In this document: positions 33,248-45,145 of the stretch, in pieces
Layout: each line of letters starts with the position of its first letter
Numbering within the stretch: position 1 is the stretch's first letter
Assembly (NCBI GenBank): GCA_013151255.1
Contig: JAADIQ010000101.1
Location: 1 to 49,502 of the forward strand
Reading direction: 5' to 3'
Source: Alphaproteobacteria bacterium
GTDB lineage: Bacteria > Pseudomonadota > Alphaproteobacteria > Caulobacterales > Parvularculaceae
DNA: 49,502 nt
The notes under the pieces: model-generated
Databases searched by the model: none
What the model saw: the letters and a program-made list of their open reading frames with translations, nothing else
What the model was told of the DNA's origin: nothing
Position numbers and translations under genes: made by a program

Positions 33248-33916
33248 ATGACTCCCCAAGCCGAAATCGCACTGAGCGATCCTACATTAATCGCTCCCAT
33301 TAACGCCGCCAAAGAACTCTTTTGGCGCCAGGGCTATGATGAAACCTCGATTGAGGATGTGGTTGGCGCGACCGGCATGAACCGGTATGCGCTTTACAAT
33401 GCTTTCGGCGGCAAGCTGGAGCTGTTTCTGGCCGTGCTGGAAAACTATTTTGTTGAACGCAAAAATTTATTCCTCACAGCCTTGAGTGATCCACAGGGCG
33501 GGCCGATGGCGGCTATACGCGAAGTCTCCGAGTACTGCATCATTGAAATGACGGATCGCGGCGCAGGATGCCTCATGTGCGACGTCGCCGCTGAGGTTGG
33601 GCGTTATGACAAAGCCGTATCGGAGCGCGTGCTCAGCTATCTCGAAGAGATACGAAGCGCCGATGAGATGGCGTTGACACAAGCGGAAGCGTGCGGCGAA
33701 TTAAACCCGGCGATTTCACCGAAAGAAGGCGCGGCATTACTAATCGCAAATATGCTCGGCGTTGGAGCTTTGGCGCGCAACGGCGCCGGTCGAAGAGAAC
33801 TGCTGACTTTATTCAATTCGTGCCTCCGCCTCTTGGGTCGTCAGGGCGATGCTCAAGGCCTCCAACGCAAGCGTCGAAATCCACAAGCCAGAACCGTCAA
33901 GCAGGTATCGAATTAA
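33248..33916 (+). CDS. TetR/AcrR-family repressor
   Basis: The 222-residue protein has a classic TetR N-terminal DNA-binding domain (about 15-65): AAKELFWRQGYDETSIEDVV, then GATGMNRYALYNAFGGKLEL, where MNRYALYNAFG is the recognition helix. The C-terminal part is a helical ligand pocket with cysteines in YCIIEMTDRGAGCLMCDVA, similar to the C-terminal domain of the YcdC/ComR-like group. A basic low-complexity tail closes it. It is 53 bp upstream of the MMPL exporter gene and likely represses it until a hydrophobic ligand binds; inverted repeats lie just ahead of its start. Confidence 0.92.
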   Translation: MTPQAEIALSDPTLIAPINAAKELFWRQGYDETSIEDVVGATGMNRYALYNAFGGKLELFLAVLENYFVERKNLFLTALSDPQGGPMAAIREVSEYCIIEMTDRGAGCLMCDVAAEVGRYDKAVSERVLSYLEEIRSADEMALTQAEACGELNPAISPKEGAALLIANMLGVGALARNGAGRRELLTLFNSCLRLLGRQGDAQGLQRKRRNPQARTVKQVSN

Positions 33917-33969
33917 TACGCCGATTGCGTCGATAAAAACGCTGAGGCGCAGTATATTAGGAGTAAACC

Positions 33970-36348
33970 ATGGCTGCATCAAATAAACTGCTGGATAATT
34001 TTGCCAGCGGGCTGGCGCGATGGATGATTAAACTACGGTGGATTGTTATTGTCGCCAGCGTGGGCGGCGCCGTCGCTATCGGCTCATACGCCTCGCAGCT
34101 TGAATTTTCTAACAATTACCGCGCGTTCTTTTCAAAGCAAAACCCTGAGCTACAGGCGTTTGAAGAGTTTCAAAGCACCTACACCAAAAGCGATACATTC
34201 CTATTTGTACTCAAAACAAAAGACGGGAGTGGCGCATTTACAAACGACACGCTGGCGGCAGTAGAGCTTCTGACCGAAGAAGGCTGGCAAATTCCCTACG
34301 CTTTGCGCGTCGATTCACTAAGTAATTTTCAATATACCTACGCCGTCGAAGACGATTTAATCGTTGAGGATCTGATTGTCGATGCGCGCAATCTGACGCC
34401 CGACCAACTCAACGAAAAGCGCGACATTGCGCTGGCCGAACCTCTCTTGCGAGACCAACTGATCACTTCCGACGGGCAGGTAACCGCCGTTAATGTGGTT
34501 CTTCAATACCCCGAAAAAGCATTGACCGAAGTGCCCGAGGCGGTGGCCGTTGCGCGCGCGACAAGAGACAGAATTGAGGAACAATTTCCCAATCTTGACG
34601 TCTACCTTACCGGCACCTCAATGCTGAATAATGCATTCGGCGAGGCTGTAAGCAATGACCTGGTCACATTGGTGCCGTTAATGTTTTTGGTCGTACTGGT
34701 CCTGACGGCAATCACCATTCGGTCTATTTCCGCAACGGCGGCAACGCTCATCATTATCCTGCTATCAACGATGATCGCCATGGGTTTTGCCGGCTTTATC
34801 GGCATCAAGCTCGCAGGCCCCAGCCCCAGTGCGCCGGTGATTATTCTGACATTGGCGATCGCAGATTCTATTCATGTCCTGATTTCAATGCGCGCCGCGA
34901 TGCGCGACGGACTTCAAAAACACGCCGCCATCGTTGAGGCGATGCGCATCAACTTTCTGCCGGTTGGCGTAACGTCGATTACCACCGTGGTCGGGTTTTT
35001 ATCGCTGCGATTTTCTGACTCTCCGCCGTTTCAGGATTTGGGAACGATCACAGCGGTCGGTATTTTAGCCGCCTGGTTTTTATCGATTACGCTCCTTCCC
35101 GCCCTCTTAAGCCTTGCGCCAATTCGCGTAAAAGCGCGCGCCGAAGGACAAACACGCAACAAATTGATGCTTGGTTTTGCGAACTTCGTGATCAGACGAT
35201 TTCGCGCCCTTCTCCTGATAACAGGAGTTAGCGCGGCGGCGTTGATCTCATTCATCCCATCGATTGAACTGAGCGACCAATGGAGAGAATATTTTGCGCC
35301 GCGCATCGAGTTCCGTGCTGAGAGTGATTTGGTTCTCGATTATTTTGGCTTTTACCCAATTGAATATTCTATCCCAGCCAATGAACCCGGCGGCATAAAC
35401 GAACCGGATTATCTGCGTAAGCTTGAAGCGTACACCGAGTGGCTGAGGATTCAACCGGATGTCACCCATGTCTATTCCATCACCGATATCATGAAACGGC
35501 TCAACAAGAACTTGAATGCCGATGACCCGGCATTCTACAGACTGCCGGACGAGCGCGAGCTCGCCGCGCAATATCTGTTGCTTTACGAATTGTCGCTTCC
35601 CTACGGGCTCGACCTCAATGACCGGATCAACATCGATAAGTCCGCAACGCGCGTCACCGCAACGCTTGACGGCCGGGTGACCACAAAGCGGGTGCGTGAA
35701 TTTCTCAAACAATCTGAGAAATGGTTTGAGGACAATGCCCCCGAAATTCATACATCAGCGACCGGCCCGCAGGTGATGTTTACTTTTATCGCCCAGCGAA
35801 ATGTTGAAAGCATGATCGCCGGCACCTCAATCGCCGTCGTCGCCATCGCCATCATTATGATTTTAGCACTACGAAGCGTCGGCATGGGGCTGGTCAGCCT
35901 GGTGCCAAATGCGCTGCCAATTCTTTCGGCGTTTGGCGCCTGGGCGATCCTGGTCGGCGAGGTTGGGTTTTCTGTGGCTGCAATTGCGGCGATCTCTATG
36001 GGGATTGTTATCGACGACACAGTACATTTTCTCGCTAAATACATGCGCGCACGCCGCGACAAGGGACTGTCCTCCGCCGATTCGATCCGTTATGCGTTTG
36101 AGACCGTTGGCGTGGCGATCATTGTCAATACGGTAATCCTCGGCGCCGGCTTCCTGGTGCTGACCCTCTCAGCGTTTAAAATCAATGAGGAGATGGGGAT
36201 GTTGACCTCATTGACGATTGGTTTCGCGCTGATCCTTGATTTCCTCTTTCTGCCGGCGTTGTTGCTTTTGCTGGCGCGGTTTTCCGGAGAGACTATAGAT
36301 GTAAAAGGAGATGAATATGTTCAACATTCGTTCGAAGTGCGCACTTAA
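33970..36348 (+). CDS. MMPL/RND-family lipid or hydrophobe exporter
   Basis: The 792-residue protein follows a TAGGAGTAAACC ribosome site. It shows the RND layout of TM1, a large periplasmic loop (about 45-220), five TMs (220-385), TM7 near 415, a second loop (about 440-610) and five TMs to the end. Each half has the MMPL signature: LTLAIADSIHVLISMRAAM near 295, and AISMGIVIDDTVHFLAKYMR near 675 with the proton-relay Asp pair. MMPL transporters move lipids, hopanoids or related compounds through the periplasm. The downstream LolA-like and outer-membrane genes fit a three-part export route. It overlaps the next gene start by about 30 bp. Confidence 0.93.
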   Translation: MAASNKLLDNFASGLARWMIKLRWIVIVASVGGAVAIGSYASQLEFSNNYRAFFSKQNPELQAFEEFQSTYTKSDTFLFVLKTKDGSGAFTNDTLAAVELLTEEGWQIPYALRVDSLSNFQYTYAVEDDLIVEDLIVDARNLTPDQLNEKRDIALAEPLLRDQLITSDGQVTAVNVVLQYPEKALTEVPEAVAVARATRDRIEEQFPNLDVYLTGTSMLNNAFGEAVSNDLVTLVPLMFLVVLVLTAITIRSISATAATLIIILLSTMIAMGFAGFIGIKLAGPSPSAPVIILTLAIADSIHVLISMRAAMRDGLQKHAAIVEAMRINFLPVGVTSITTVVGFLSLRFSDSPPFQDLGTITAVGILAAWFLSITLLPALLSLAPIRVKARAEGQTRNKLMLGFANFVIRRFRALLLITGVSAAALISFIPSIELSDQWREYFAPRIEFRAESDLVLDYFGFYPIEYSIPANEPGGINEPDYLRKLEAYTEWLRIQPDVTHVYSITDIMKRLNKNLNADDPAFYRLPDERELAAQYLLLYELSLPYGLDLNDRINIDKSATRVTATLDGRVTTKRVREFLKQSEKWFEDNAPEIHTSATGPQVMFTFIAQRNVESMIAGTSIAVVAIAIIMILALRSVGMGLVSLVPNALPILSAFGAWAILVGEVGFSVAAIAAISMGIVIDDTVHFLAKYMRARRDKGLSSADSIRYAFETVGVAIIVNTVILGAGFLVLTLSAFKINEEMGMLTSLTIGFALILDFLFLPALLLLLARFSGETIDVKGDEYVQHSFEVRT

Positions 36349-37175
36349 GGCGGCGCTTACCGCTATGTTGTTTAGCGCTTTACTCTCGCCATTGCCAGCA
36401 ACCGCACAAGATCCGAGCGCGTATACCGATGATCCGGCAGCCAAAGGCGATACCCCAGAATCGATAAAGGGGTATGAAATCGCCGCGCGCAGCGACCGCA
36501 GTGACGCCGGATTCGGAGACAGCAAAGTGTCTGCAATGATGATGTTGCGCAACTCCGCCGGGCAGACGACAGAGCGTAGCCTGTCGTTTTCCACTCTGGA
36601 AAAAGAAGATGAGACCGTTGGCGATAAGTCTCTAGTGATTTTTAACTCCTCGCGATGTTGAAGGTACGGCGCTTCTATCACATGCGAAAATTCTTGACCC
36701 GGATGATCAATGGCTGTTTCTGCCCGCGTTGAAGCGCGTCAAGCGTATTTCATCGGCCAATAAATCAGGGCCGTTTGTTGGGTCAGAATTTGCGTTTGAA
36801 GATTTCACGCTCACTGAGCTAAATAAATTCACCTATGCCTATGTCGGCGAGGAGGAAGTTGACGGCATGATGATGGATGTCGTCGATCGGTTTCCCCGCT
36901 ATGAAAAATCCGGCTACACAAAACAAAAAGCCTGGATCGATCAGGATGCCTATCAGGTGCGCAAGATTGAGTTTTATGATCGCCGTGGAGGTTTGCTGAA
37001 AACGCTGACGCTTTCTGACTATCGGGAGTATGACGGCGTCTGGCGCGCCCACAAGCTTGTCATGATCAATCATAAAACTAACAAGGAAACCGATCTCATC
37101 TATTCCGAATTTGAATTCAAAACCGGACTTGACGCGGGTGATTTCGTTAAAGGTGTATTGCTACGCATTCGGTAA
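36317..37175 (+). pseudogene. LolA-like outer-membrane lipoprotein-sorting family protein, frameshifted
   Basis: ATG 36317 sits six bases after AAGGAG and starts a signal peptide (KCALKAALTAMLFSALLSPL, ending ATAQD). The family body begins (DTPESIKGYEIAARSD, DKSLVIFNSSR) and then meets TGA at 36659-36661. From 36654 the next frame continues the expected family sequence without a gap: DVEGTALLSHAKILDPDDQW, LFLPALKRVKRISSANKSGP, FVGSEFAFEDFTL, to the stop at 37175. One base is missing at about 36653 (CG-GAT instead of CGN-GAT). This is either a real inactivating deletion or a sequencing error; I see no slippery site. The family, periplasmic and LolA-folded, is often encoded beside MMPL exporters, as here. 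Confidence 0.85.
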
Positions 37176-37202
37176 TCCGCAAAGTCTGACAGGAAATTTA
37201 TT

Positions 37203-38441
37203 ATGCGGCAGAGCCTGAACAGTGTTGCGGCGTCGATAAGCGCAGCCCTTGCAACCTTGGGCGGAGCGAGCGCTGGCGAATGGGAGTTCGGCGGCGAGGT
37301 TGCCGGCGAGGTGCGCTACTTTCCGCAAAGCGCTCAGTTTCCAGATCAGTTCGACGATTGGCAGCCGTCGGGAACTCTTCAGGCGGATCTGCGTTGGAAG
37401 AGTGACGATGGCAAGCATCAAATCGTTGTCGTTCCCTTTGGACGGCTTGATGCACAAGACGACAATCGCACGCATGCCGATCTGCGCGAGGGATATTATC
37501 GCTATGTGAGCAACAGTGACTGGACATTGCTCATCGGCGCCGCAAAAGTTTTTTGGGGTACGGTTGAATCGCGCCACCTCGTTGATGTCATCAATCAGAC
37601 CGACGGCGTTGAAGATATCGATGAAGAGGACAAGCTTGGCCAGCCGATGGTCAAGCTTTCTCTGTTGAAAGGCTGGGGACAGCTGGATCTATTTGTCCTG
37701 CCGGGATTTCGCACCCGAACTTTTCCGGGACCGGAAGGCCGGCTGCGGTTTGCTTTGCCGATTGACACGGATAATCCAATCTTTGAACGCAACGCCCGGC
37801 GCGGCGCGGTGGATTATGCGGCGCGATATTCAAATTTCTTTGGCAATTGGGATGTCGGCGTCTCGGCCTTCCACGGAACCTCGCGCGAGCCCCGCTTTAC
37901 GATTGCGCCAACCGGCGCGGCGCTGCTCCCGGTCTATGATCGCATCACTCAAGGGAGTCTGGATGTTCAGTACACGGCTGGCGCCTGGTTGTGGAAGGGT
38001 GAGGCGATTGTCCGCGGCGGCCAGGGAAAAACATTTTTCGCCGGCGTCGCCGGGTTTGAATACACGGTCTACCAAATTTTTGATAAGCCATGGGACTTGG
38101 GGCTGTTGGCTGAATATCTCTATGATGGCCGCGATGATGGGTTTGTGCTTGAGACTTTTGGGCTGACCTCCGCGGCCCCGTTTACCGCATTTCAAAACGA
38201 CGTGTTCACGGGCGCGCGGCTTGCTTTCAACGATACACAGGATACCTCGATGCTGGCGGGCGTCTCGGTTGACGTCGATGATAGCTCGCTCTCGATGTTC
38301 GTCGAGGCTGAGCGCCGTCTCGGTCAGAACTGGAGGGCGGAATTGGAAAGCCGGCTGTTCTTCAATGTCGACCCGGCAAACCTCGCCGCTTCTGTTCGCA
38401 ACGATGATTTCCTGACATTTCGTCTAACGCGGTATTTTTGA
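37203..38441 (+). CDS. Outer-membrane beta-barrel protein of the MMPL cassette (412 aa)
   Basis: The protein starts at ATG 37203 after CAGGAAAT and has a short signal peptide ending GGASAGEWE. It is then a run of alternating amphipathic strands (GEWEFGGEVAGEVRYFP, REGYYRYVSNSDWTLLIGAA, DVGVSAFHGTSREP) and ends with TFRLTRYF, a terminal aromatic residue as in outer-membrane barrels. The conserved KVFWGTVESRHLVDVINQTD segment resembles DUF1302-like outer-membrane proteins that accompany MMPL and LolA-like genes. It probably forms or gates the outer-membrane end of the export system. It lies 27 bp after the frameshifted LolA-like gene and ends the operon. Confidence 0.82.
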   Translation: MRQSLNSVAASISAALATLGGASAGEWEFGGEVAGEVRYFPQSAQFPDQFDDWQPSGTLQADLRWKSDDGKHQIVVVPFGRLDAQDDNRTHADLREGYYRYVSNSDWTLLIGAAKVFWGTVESRHLVDVINQTDGVEDIDEEDKLGQPMVKLSLLKGWGQLDLFVLPGFRTRTFPGPEGRLRFALPIDTDNPIFERNARRGAVDYAARYSNFFGNWDVGVSAFHGTSREPRFTIAPTGAALLPVYDRITQGSLDVQYTAGAWLWKGEAIVRGGQGKTFFAGVAGFEYTVYQIFDKPWDLGLLAEYLYDGRDDGFVLETFGLTSAAPFTAFQNDVFTGARLAFNDTQDTSMLAGVSVDVDDSSLSMFVEAERRLGQNWRAELESRLFFNVDPANLAASVRNDDFLTFRLTRYF

Positions 38442-38494
38442 AAACGCGTTTTCGGTTTCTAACGTCGGACATGCGTCAAGGCTGACCGATAGCC

Positions 38495-41429
<2,935 letters not shown>

Positions 41430-41469
41430 GGGCGGTTCGCCTTTTTCAATCGTGGCCCTCGTGGGTTTT

Positions 41470-42339
41470 TTATTCACTCGCCACAAGCGGTCCATAAGTA
41501 TCGGGGCGGCGATCACGGAAGAACTGCCACAGATCGCGCACCTCTCGCACCATATCCATATTCATGTCATGAACAATAAGCTCGTCTTTATCGCGGCTGG
41601 CCTCAGCCTCAATCTGCCCACGCGGATTGACGAAATAGCTTTGGCCATAGAACTCGCCAATGTTCCAGGGCTCTTCAACGCCGATGCGGTTGATGGCGCC
41701 AATCCAGCAGCCATTGGCGACGGCTGACGCGGGCTGTTCAAGCTTCCACAAATATTCTGACAACCCTGCCACGGTCGCAGACGGATTGACGATATACTCC
41801 GCGCCGTTTAGCGCCAGCGCCCGCCAACCTTCCGGGAAATGCCGGTCGTAGCAGATATAAACCCCGAGCTTGCAATAGGCGGTGTTAAACACCGGCCAAT
41901 CGGAGGCGCCGGGCTTGAAGAAGAACTTTTCCCAAAAGCCTTTAACTTGCGGAATGTGAGTTTTGCGATATTTGCCAAGGTAAGACCCGTCAGCATCAAT
42001 CACCGCCGCGGTGTTGTAATAAACGCCCGCGACATTGGTGCGCTCATAGATCGGAACGACAATCACCATACTGAATTTTTTCGCGTAATCCTGCATCAGC
42101 TTGGTGGTCGGGCCGTCGGGGATATATTCCGCCGCCTCATACCATTTGACGTCCTGGCTGGGGCAAAAATAAGGTTGGGTGAACACTTCCTGAAAACACA
42201 AGACCTGAACGCCTTCCTGGCCGGCCTTCTCGATTAGCGGAATATGTGCATCAATCATCGCCTGGCGGATATTTTCCGGCGTGTCGTCGGTTGAACCTTT
42301 CAGGCTCATCTGGATAAGGCCGCCGCGCAGTGTGGTCAT
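41470..42339 (-). CDS. Beta-ureidopropionase (N-carbamoyl-beta-alanine amidase)
   Basis: This 289-residue nitrilase-superfamily enzyme hydrolyses N-carbamoyl-beta-alanine to beta-alanine, CO2 and ammonia. The catalytic triad is visible as Glu in VLCFQEVFTQPYFCP, Lys in LGKYRKTHIPQVKGF and Cys in GVYICYDRHFPEGWRALALN. The last segment, with YDRHFPE, is specific to the beta-ureidopropionase/N-carbamoylase branch. ATG 42339 follows GGAGACC. It lies 10 bp after the semialdehyde dehydrogenase gene and 40 bp before the permease start. The symbol pydC is used elsewhere. Confidence 0.93.
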   Translation of the reverse strand: MTTLRGGLIQMSLKGSTDDTPENIRQAMIDAHIPLIEKAGQEGVQVLCFQEVFTQPYFCPSQDVKWYEAAEYIPDGPTTKLMQDYAKKFSMVIVVPIYERTNVAGVYYNTAAVIDADGSYLGKYRKTHIPQVKGFWEKFFFKPGASDWPVFNTAYCKLGVYICYDRHFPEGWRALALNGAEYIVNPSATVAGLSEYLWKLEQPASAVANGCWIGAINRIGVEEPWNIGEFYGQSYFVNPRGQIEAEASRDKDELIVHDMNMDMVREVRDLWQFFRDRRPDTYGPLVASE

Positions 42340-42349
42340 GTTTGGTCTC

Positions 42350-43849
42350 CTAATTCATCGTCGGAAATTTAAAATCAGCGCCCGCGCGAATACCGGTTGG
42401 CCAGCGCGTGGTGACGGTTTTAAGGCGGGTGTAAAACTGGATCGCTTCAGGGCCGTAAATCCCGTGGCCGCCAAAAATCGACCGCTTCCAGCCGCCAAAG
42501 CTGTGATAGCCGACCGGCACCGGGATCGGCACATTAACGCCGACCATGCCGACCTTGATGCGCGATGTAAAATCACGCGCCGCATCACCGTCGCGGGTAA
42601 AGATCGCTGTGCCGTTGGCGTAAGGGTTGTTATCGATAAGCTCCACCGCCGCGTCATAATCATCCGCGCGCACAACCGACAGGACGGGGCCAAAAATCTC
42701 CTCGTCATAGACCCGCATGCCGGGTTTGACATGGTCGATTAAAGACCCGCCGAGCCAATAGCCGTCTTCATAACCTTGCATCGTCAGGCCGCGCCCATCA
42801 ACAACCAGCTCCGCGCCTTCGCTTTCGCCATCACCGATCAGCTGCGCAACACGGTCGCGATGCGCCTCGGTTATCAGCGGCCCCATCTCCGCCTCGCCAT
42901 CCGTACTCGGACCGATTTTGAGCGCTCGCACGCGGGGGCCGAGCTTTTCCACCAACCGCTCGGCGGTCTCCTCGCTTACCGGCACCGCAACAGAAATCGC
43001 CATGCAGCGCTCGCCAGCAGAGCCAAACCCGGCGCCGAGCAACGCATCGCTTGCCTGATCGAGGTCGGCGTCAGGCATGATAATCATATGGTTCTTTGCG
43101 CCGCCAAGCGCCTGGACGCGTTTTCCGGCCGTGCAGCCGCGGCTATAAACATATTCTGCAACCGGGGTTGAACCGACAAAACTAACCGCCGCGATATCGG
43201 GATGGTCGAGCACAGCGTCGACAGCATCCTTAGCGCCATGAACGATATTGAGAACGCCCGCCGGCAAGCCCGCCTCGGCAAACATGTTATGAATGAGGTT
43301 GGCCGATGACGGGTTTTTCTCCGACGGCTTTAAGATAAATGTGTTGCCACAGGCCAACGCCATCGGGATCATCCATAGCGGCACCATCGACGGGAAGTTA
43401 AACGGCGTGACGCCCGCAACAACGCCAAGCGGTTCGCGCACCGCATGGGTATCGACGCCGTTGGCGACAGCGCTGGAAAAATCGCCCTTCAACAACTGCG
43501 GAATACCGCTCGCATATTCGACAACTTCCAGGGCGCGCGTCACCTCGCCCAGCGCATCCTCATGGGTTTTACCATGCTCGGCGCTGATGGTTTCGGCAAT
43601 CTCGTCGCGGCGCGATTTCATTATTTCACGCAAAGAAAACATCACGCCCGCACGCTTGGCCGGCGGCCTCGTTGACCAATCGGGCAAAGCGCCTTTGGCG
43701 GCGCTCACCGCCAGCGCAACCTCGTGCGCGCCGCCCAGCAAAACCTCGCCGCTTTGCCGTCCGGTGGCGGGGTTAAACACCGGGCCGGTTGCGTCGCCCT
43801 CGACGACTTCTTCGCCGCCAATAATATGTCCAATACGTTTCATCCGCAC
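42350..43849 (-). CDS. mmsA: CoA-acylating (methyl)malonate-semialdehyde dehydrogenase
   Basis: The 499-residue aldehyde dehydrogenase matches MmsA/IolA. Visible are GVTPFNFPSMVPLWMIPMAL and FILKPSEKNPSSANLIHNMF in the NAD domain, and the catalytic Cys in GSAGERCMAISVAVPVSE. The specific GTAIFTRDGDAARDFTSRIK and VGYHSFGGWKRSIFGGHGIY segments follow. It should turn malonate semialdehyde (from beta-alanine) or methylmalonate semialdehyde (from thymine) into acetyl-CoA or propionyl-CoA, closing the pyrimidine pathway. The start is GTG 43849, six bases after AAGGA; ATG 43843 is an alternative. The transaminase that makes the semialdehyde is not in the window. Confidence 0.93.
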   Translation of the reverse strand: MRMKRIGHIIGGEEVVEGDATGPVFNPATGRQSGEVLLGGAHEVALAVSAAKGALPDWSTRPPAKRAGVMFSLREIMKSRRDEIAETISAEHGKTHEDALGEVTRALEVVEYASGIPQLLKGDFSSAVANGVDTHAVREPLGVVAGVTPFNFPSMVPLWMIPMALACGNTFILKPSEKNPSSANLIHNMFAEAGLPAGVLNIVHGAKDAVDAVLDHPDIAAVSFVGSTPVAEYVYSRGCTAGKRVQALGGAKNHMIIMPDADLDQASDALLGAGFGSAGERCMAISVAVPVSEETAERLVEKLGPRVRALKIGPSTDGEAEMGPLITEAHRDRVAQLIGDGESEGAELVVDGRGLTMQGYEDGYWLGGSLIDHVKPGMRVYDEEIFGPVLSVVRADDYDAAVELIDNNPYANGTAIFTRDGDAARDFTSRIKVGMVGVNVPIPVPVGYHSFGGWKRSIFGGHGIYGPEAIQFYTRLKTVTTRWPTGIRAGADFKFPTMN

Positions 43850-43867
43850 CGTTCGTCCTTTTATGTA

Positions 43868-45145
43868 TTATTCAGCCGCTTTGCGCAGCGGATTTTTCGG
43901 ATGTTCCGGCCAGGTCAAATAAGGCCGGTCCGTATCGACCGCTTCCATTGTGATGCAATCCTTAACCGGGCACACATGCATGCAAAGATTGCAGCCGACG
44001 CATTCATCGTCGATCACGGTGAATTTGCGGCCGCCCTCGGGTTTTGCGTCAATGCGGATCGCCTGATGCGCGGTATCTTCGCAAGCGATAAAGCATCGTC
44101 CACATTCGATGCAAGCCTCATCGTCAATCCGCGCCTTCAAATCATGATTGATATTCAGCTCATTCCAGTCGACCGTTTGCGCAGTCGCCTTGCCTTTGAA
44201 ATCAGCAATCGAACGATAGCCCTTGTCACGCATAAACGCGGCGAGGCCTTCATTCATGTCCTCAACGATGCGAAAACCATATAACATCGCCGCCGTGCAG
44301 ACCTGTACGGCGCCGGCGCCAAGGGCGATAAATTCCGCCGCATCGCGCCAGGTGGTGATGCCGCCAATCGCTGAAATTTCGAGCCCTTGGGTTTCCGGCT
44401 GGCGCGCAATTTCCGCTGTCATATGCAGCGCAATGGGCTTGACCGCCTCGCCGCAATAACCGCCATGAGTGCCGCGCCCATCGACCGTTGGCGTTGGCGC
44501 CATGGTGTCGAGATCAACGCCGATAACCGAGTTCACGGTATTAATCAGCGACACCGCATGAGCGCCGCCGGCTTTAGCGGCCGCGGCCGGAACAATAATG
44601 TCGGTGACATTCGGCGTTAGCTTGGTGAACACCGGAATATTTACAGCCTCGCGCACCCAGCGCGTAGTTTGCTCGACAAATTCTGGATCCTGCCCCACCG
44701 CAGAGCCCATGCCACGCTCGCACATGCCATGCGGGCAACCGAGATTAAGCTCAATCCCCTGAACGCCGCTATTGGCGACTTTGATCGCCAGCGATTTCCA
44801 CGCCTCCTCATCCATCGGCGCCATAATCGAACCGATAATCACCCGGTCCGGCCATTCGCGGCGCATTTCCTCTATTTCGCGAAGATTGACGTCCAGTGGC
44901 CGGTCGGAAATCAGCTCAATATTGTTGATGCCGATAATCCGCCGGTCCTGTGTTCTGTGTACGCCATATCGGCTGGTGACGTTGACGACGGGCGGATCGA
45001 CGCCGAGGGTTTTCCAGACCGCACCGCCCCAACCGGCCTTAAACGCACGTTCGACATTATACTTCTTGTCCGACGGCGGCGCTGAGGCGAGCCAGAACGG
45101 ATTGATGCTTTCAATGCCGCCAATGATGCAACCAAGATCGCTCAT
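43868..45145 (-). CDS. preA: NAD-dependent dihydropyrimidine dehydrogenase, subunit PreA
   Basis: PreA reduces uracil and thymine with electrons from PreT. The 425-residue product has an FMN barrel like dihydroorotate dehydrogenase (FWLASAPPSDKKYNVERAFK, GIELNLGCPHGMCERGMGSA with the active-site region, SAIGGITTWRDAAEFIALGA). A C-terminal ferredoxin part follows with two [4Fe-4S] motifs, CIECGRCFIACEDT and CVGCNLCMHVCPVKDC. The order and length fit bacterial PreA, the C-terminal half of the mammalian enzyme. Its start overlaps the end of preT by four bases (ATGA). Confidence 0.96.
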   Translation of the reverse strand: MSDLGCIIGGIESINPFWLASAPPSDKKYNVERAFKAGWGGAVWKTLGVDPPVVNVTSRYGVHRTQDRRIIGINNIELISDRPLDVNLREIEEMRREWPDRVIIGSIMAPMDEEAWKSLAIKVANSGVQGIELNLGCPHGMCERGMGSAVGQDPEFVEQTTRWVREAVNIPVFTKLTPNVTDIIVPAAAAKAGGAHAVSLINTVNSVIGVDLDTMAPTPTVDGRGTHGGYCGEAVKPIALHMTAEIARQPETQGLEISAIGGITTWRDAAEFIALGAGAVQVCTAAMLYGFRIVEDMNEGLAAFMRDKGYRSIADFKGKATAQTVDWNELNINHDLKARIDDEACIECGRCFIACEDTAHQAIRIDAKPEGGRKFTVIDDECVGCNLCMHVCPVKDCITMEAVDTDRPYLTWPEHPKNPLRKAAE

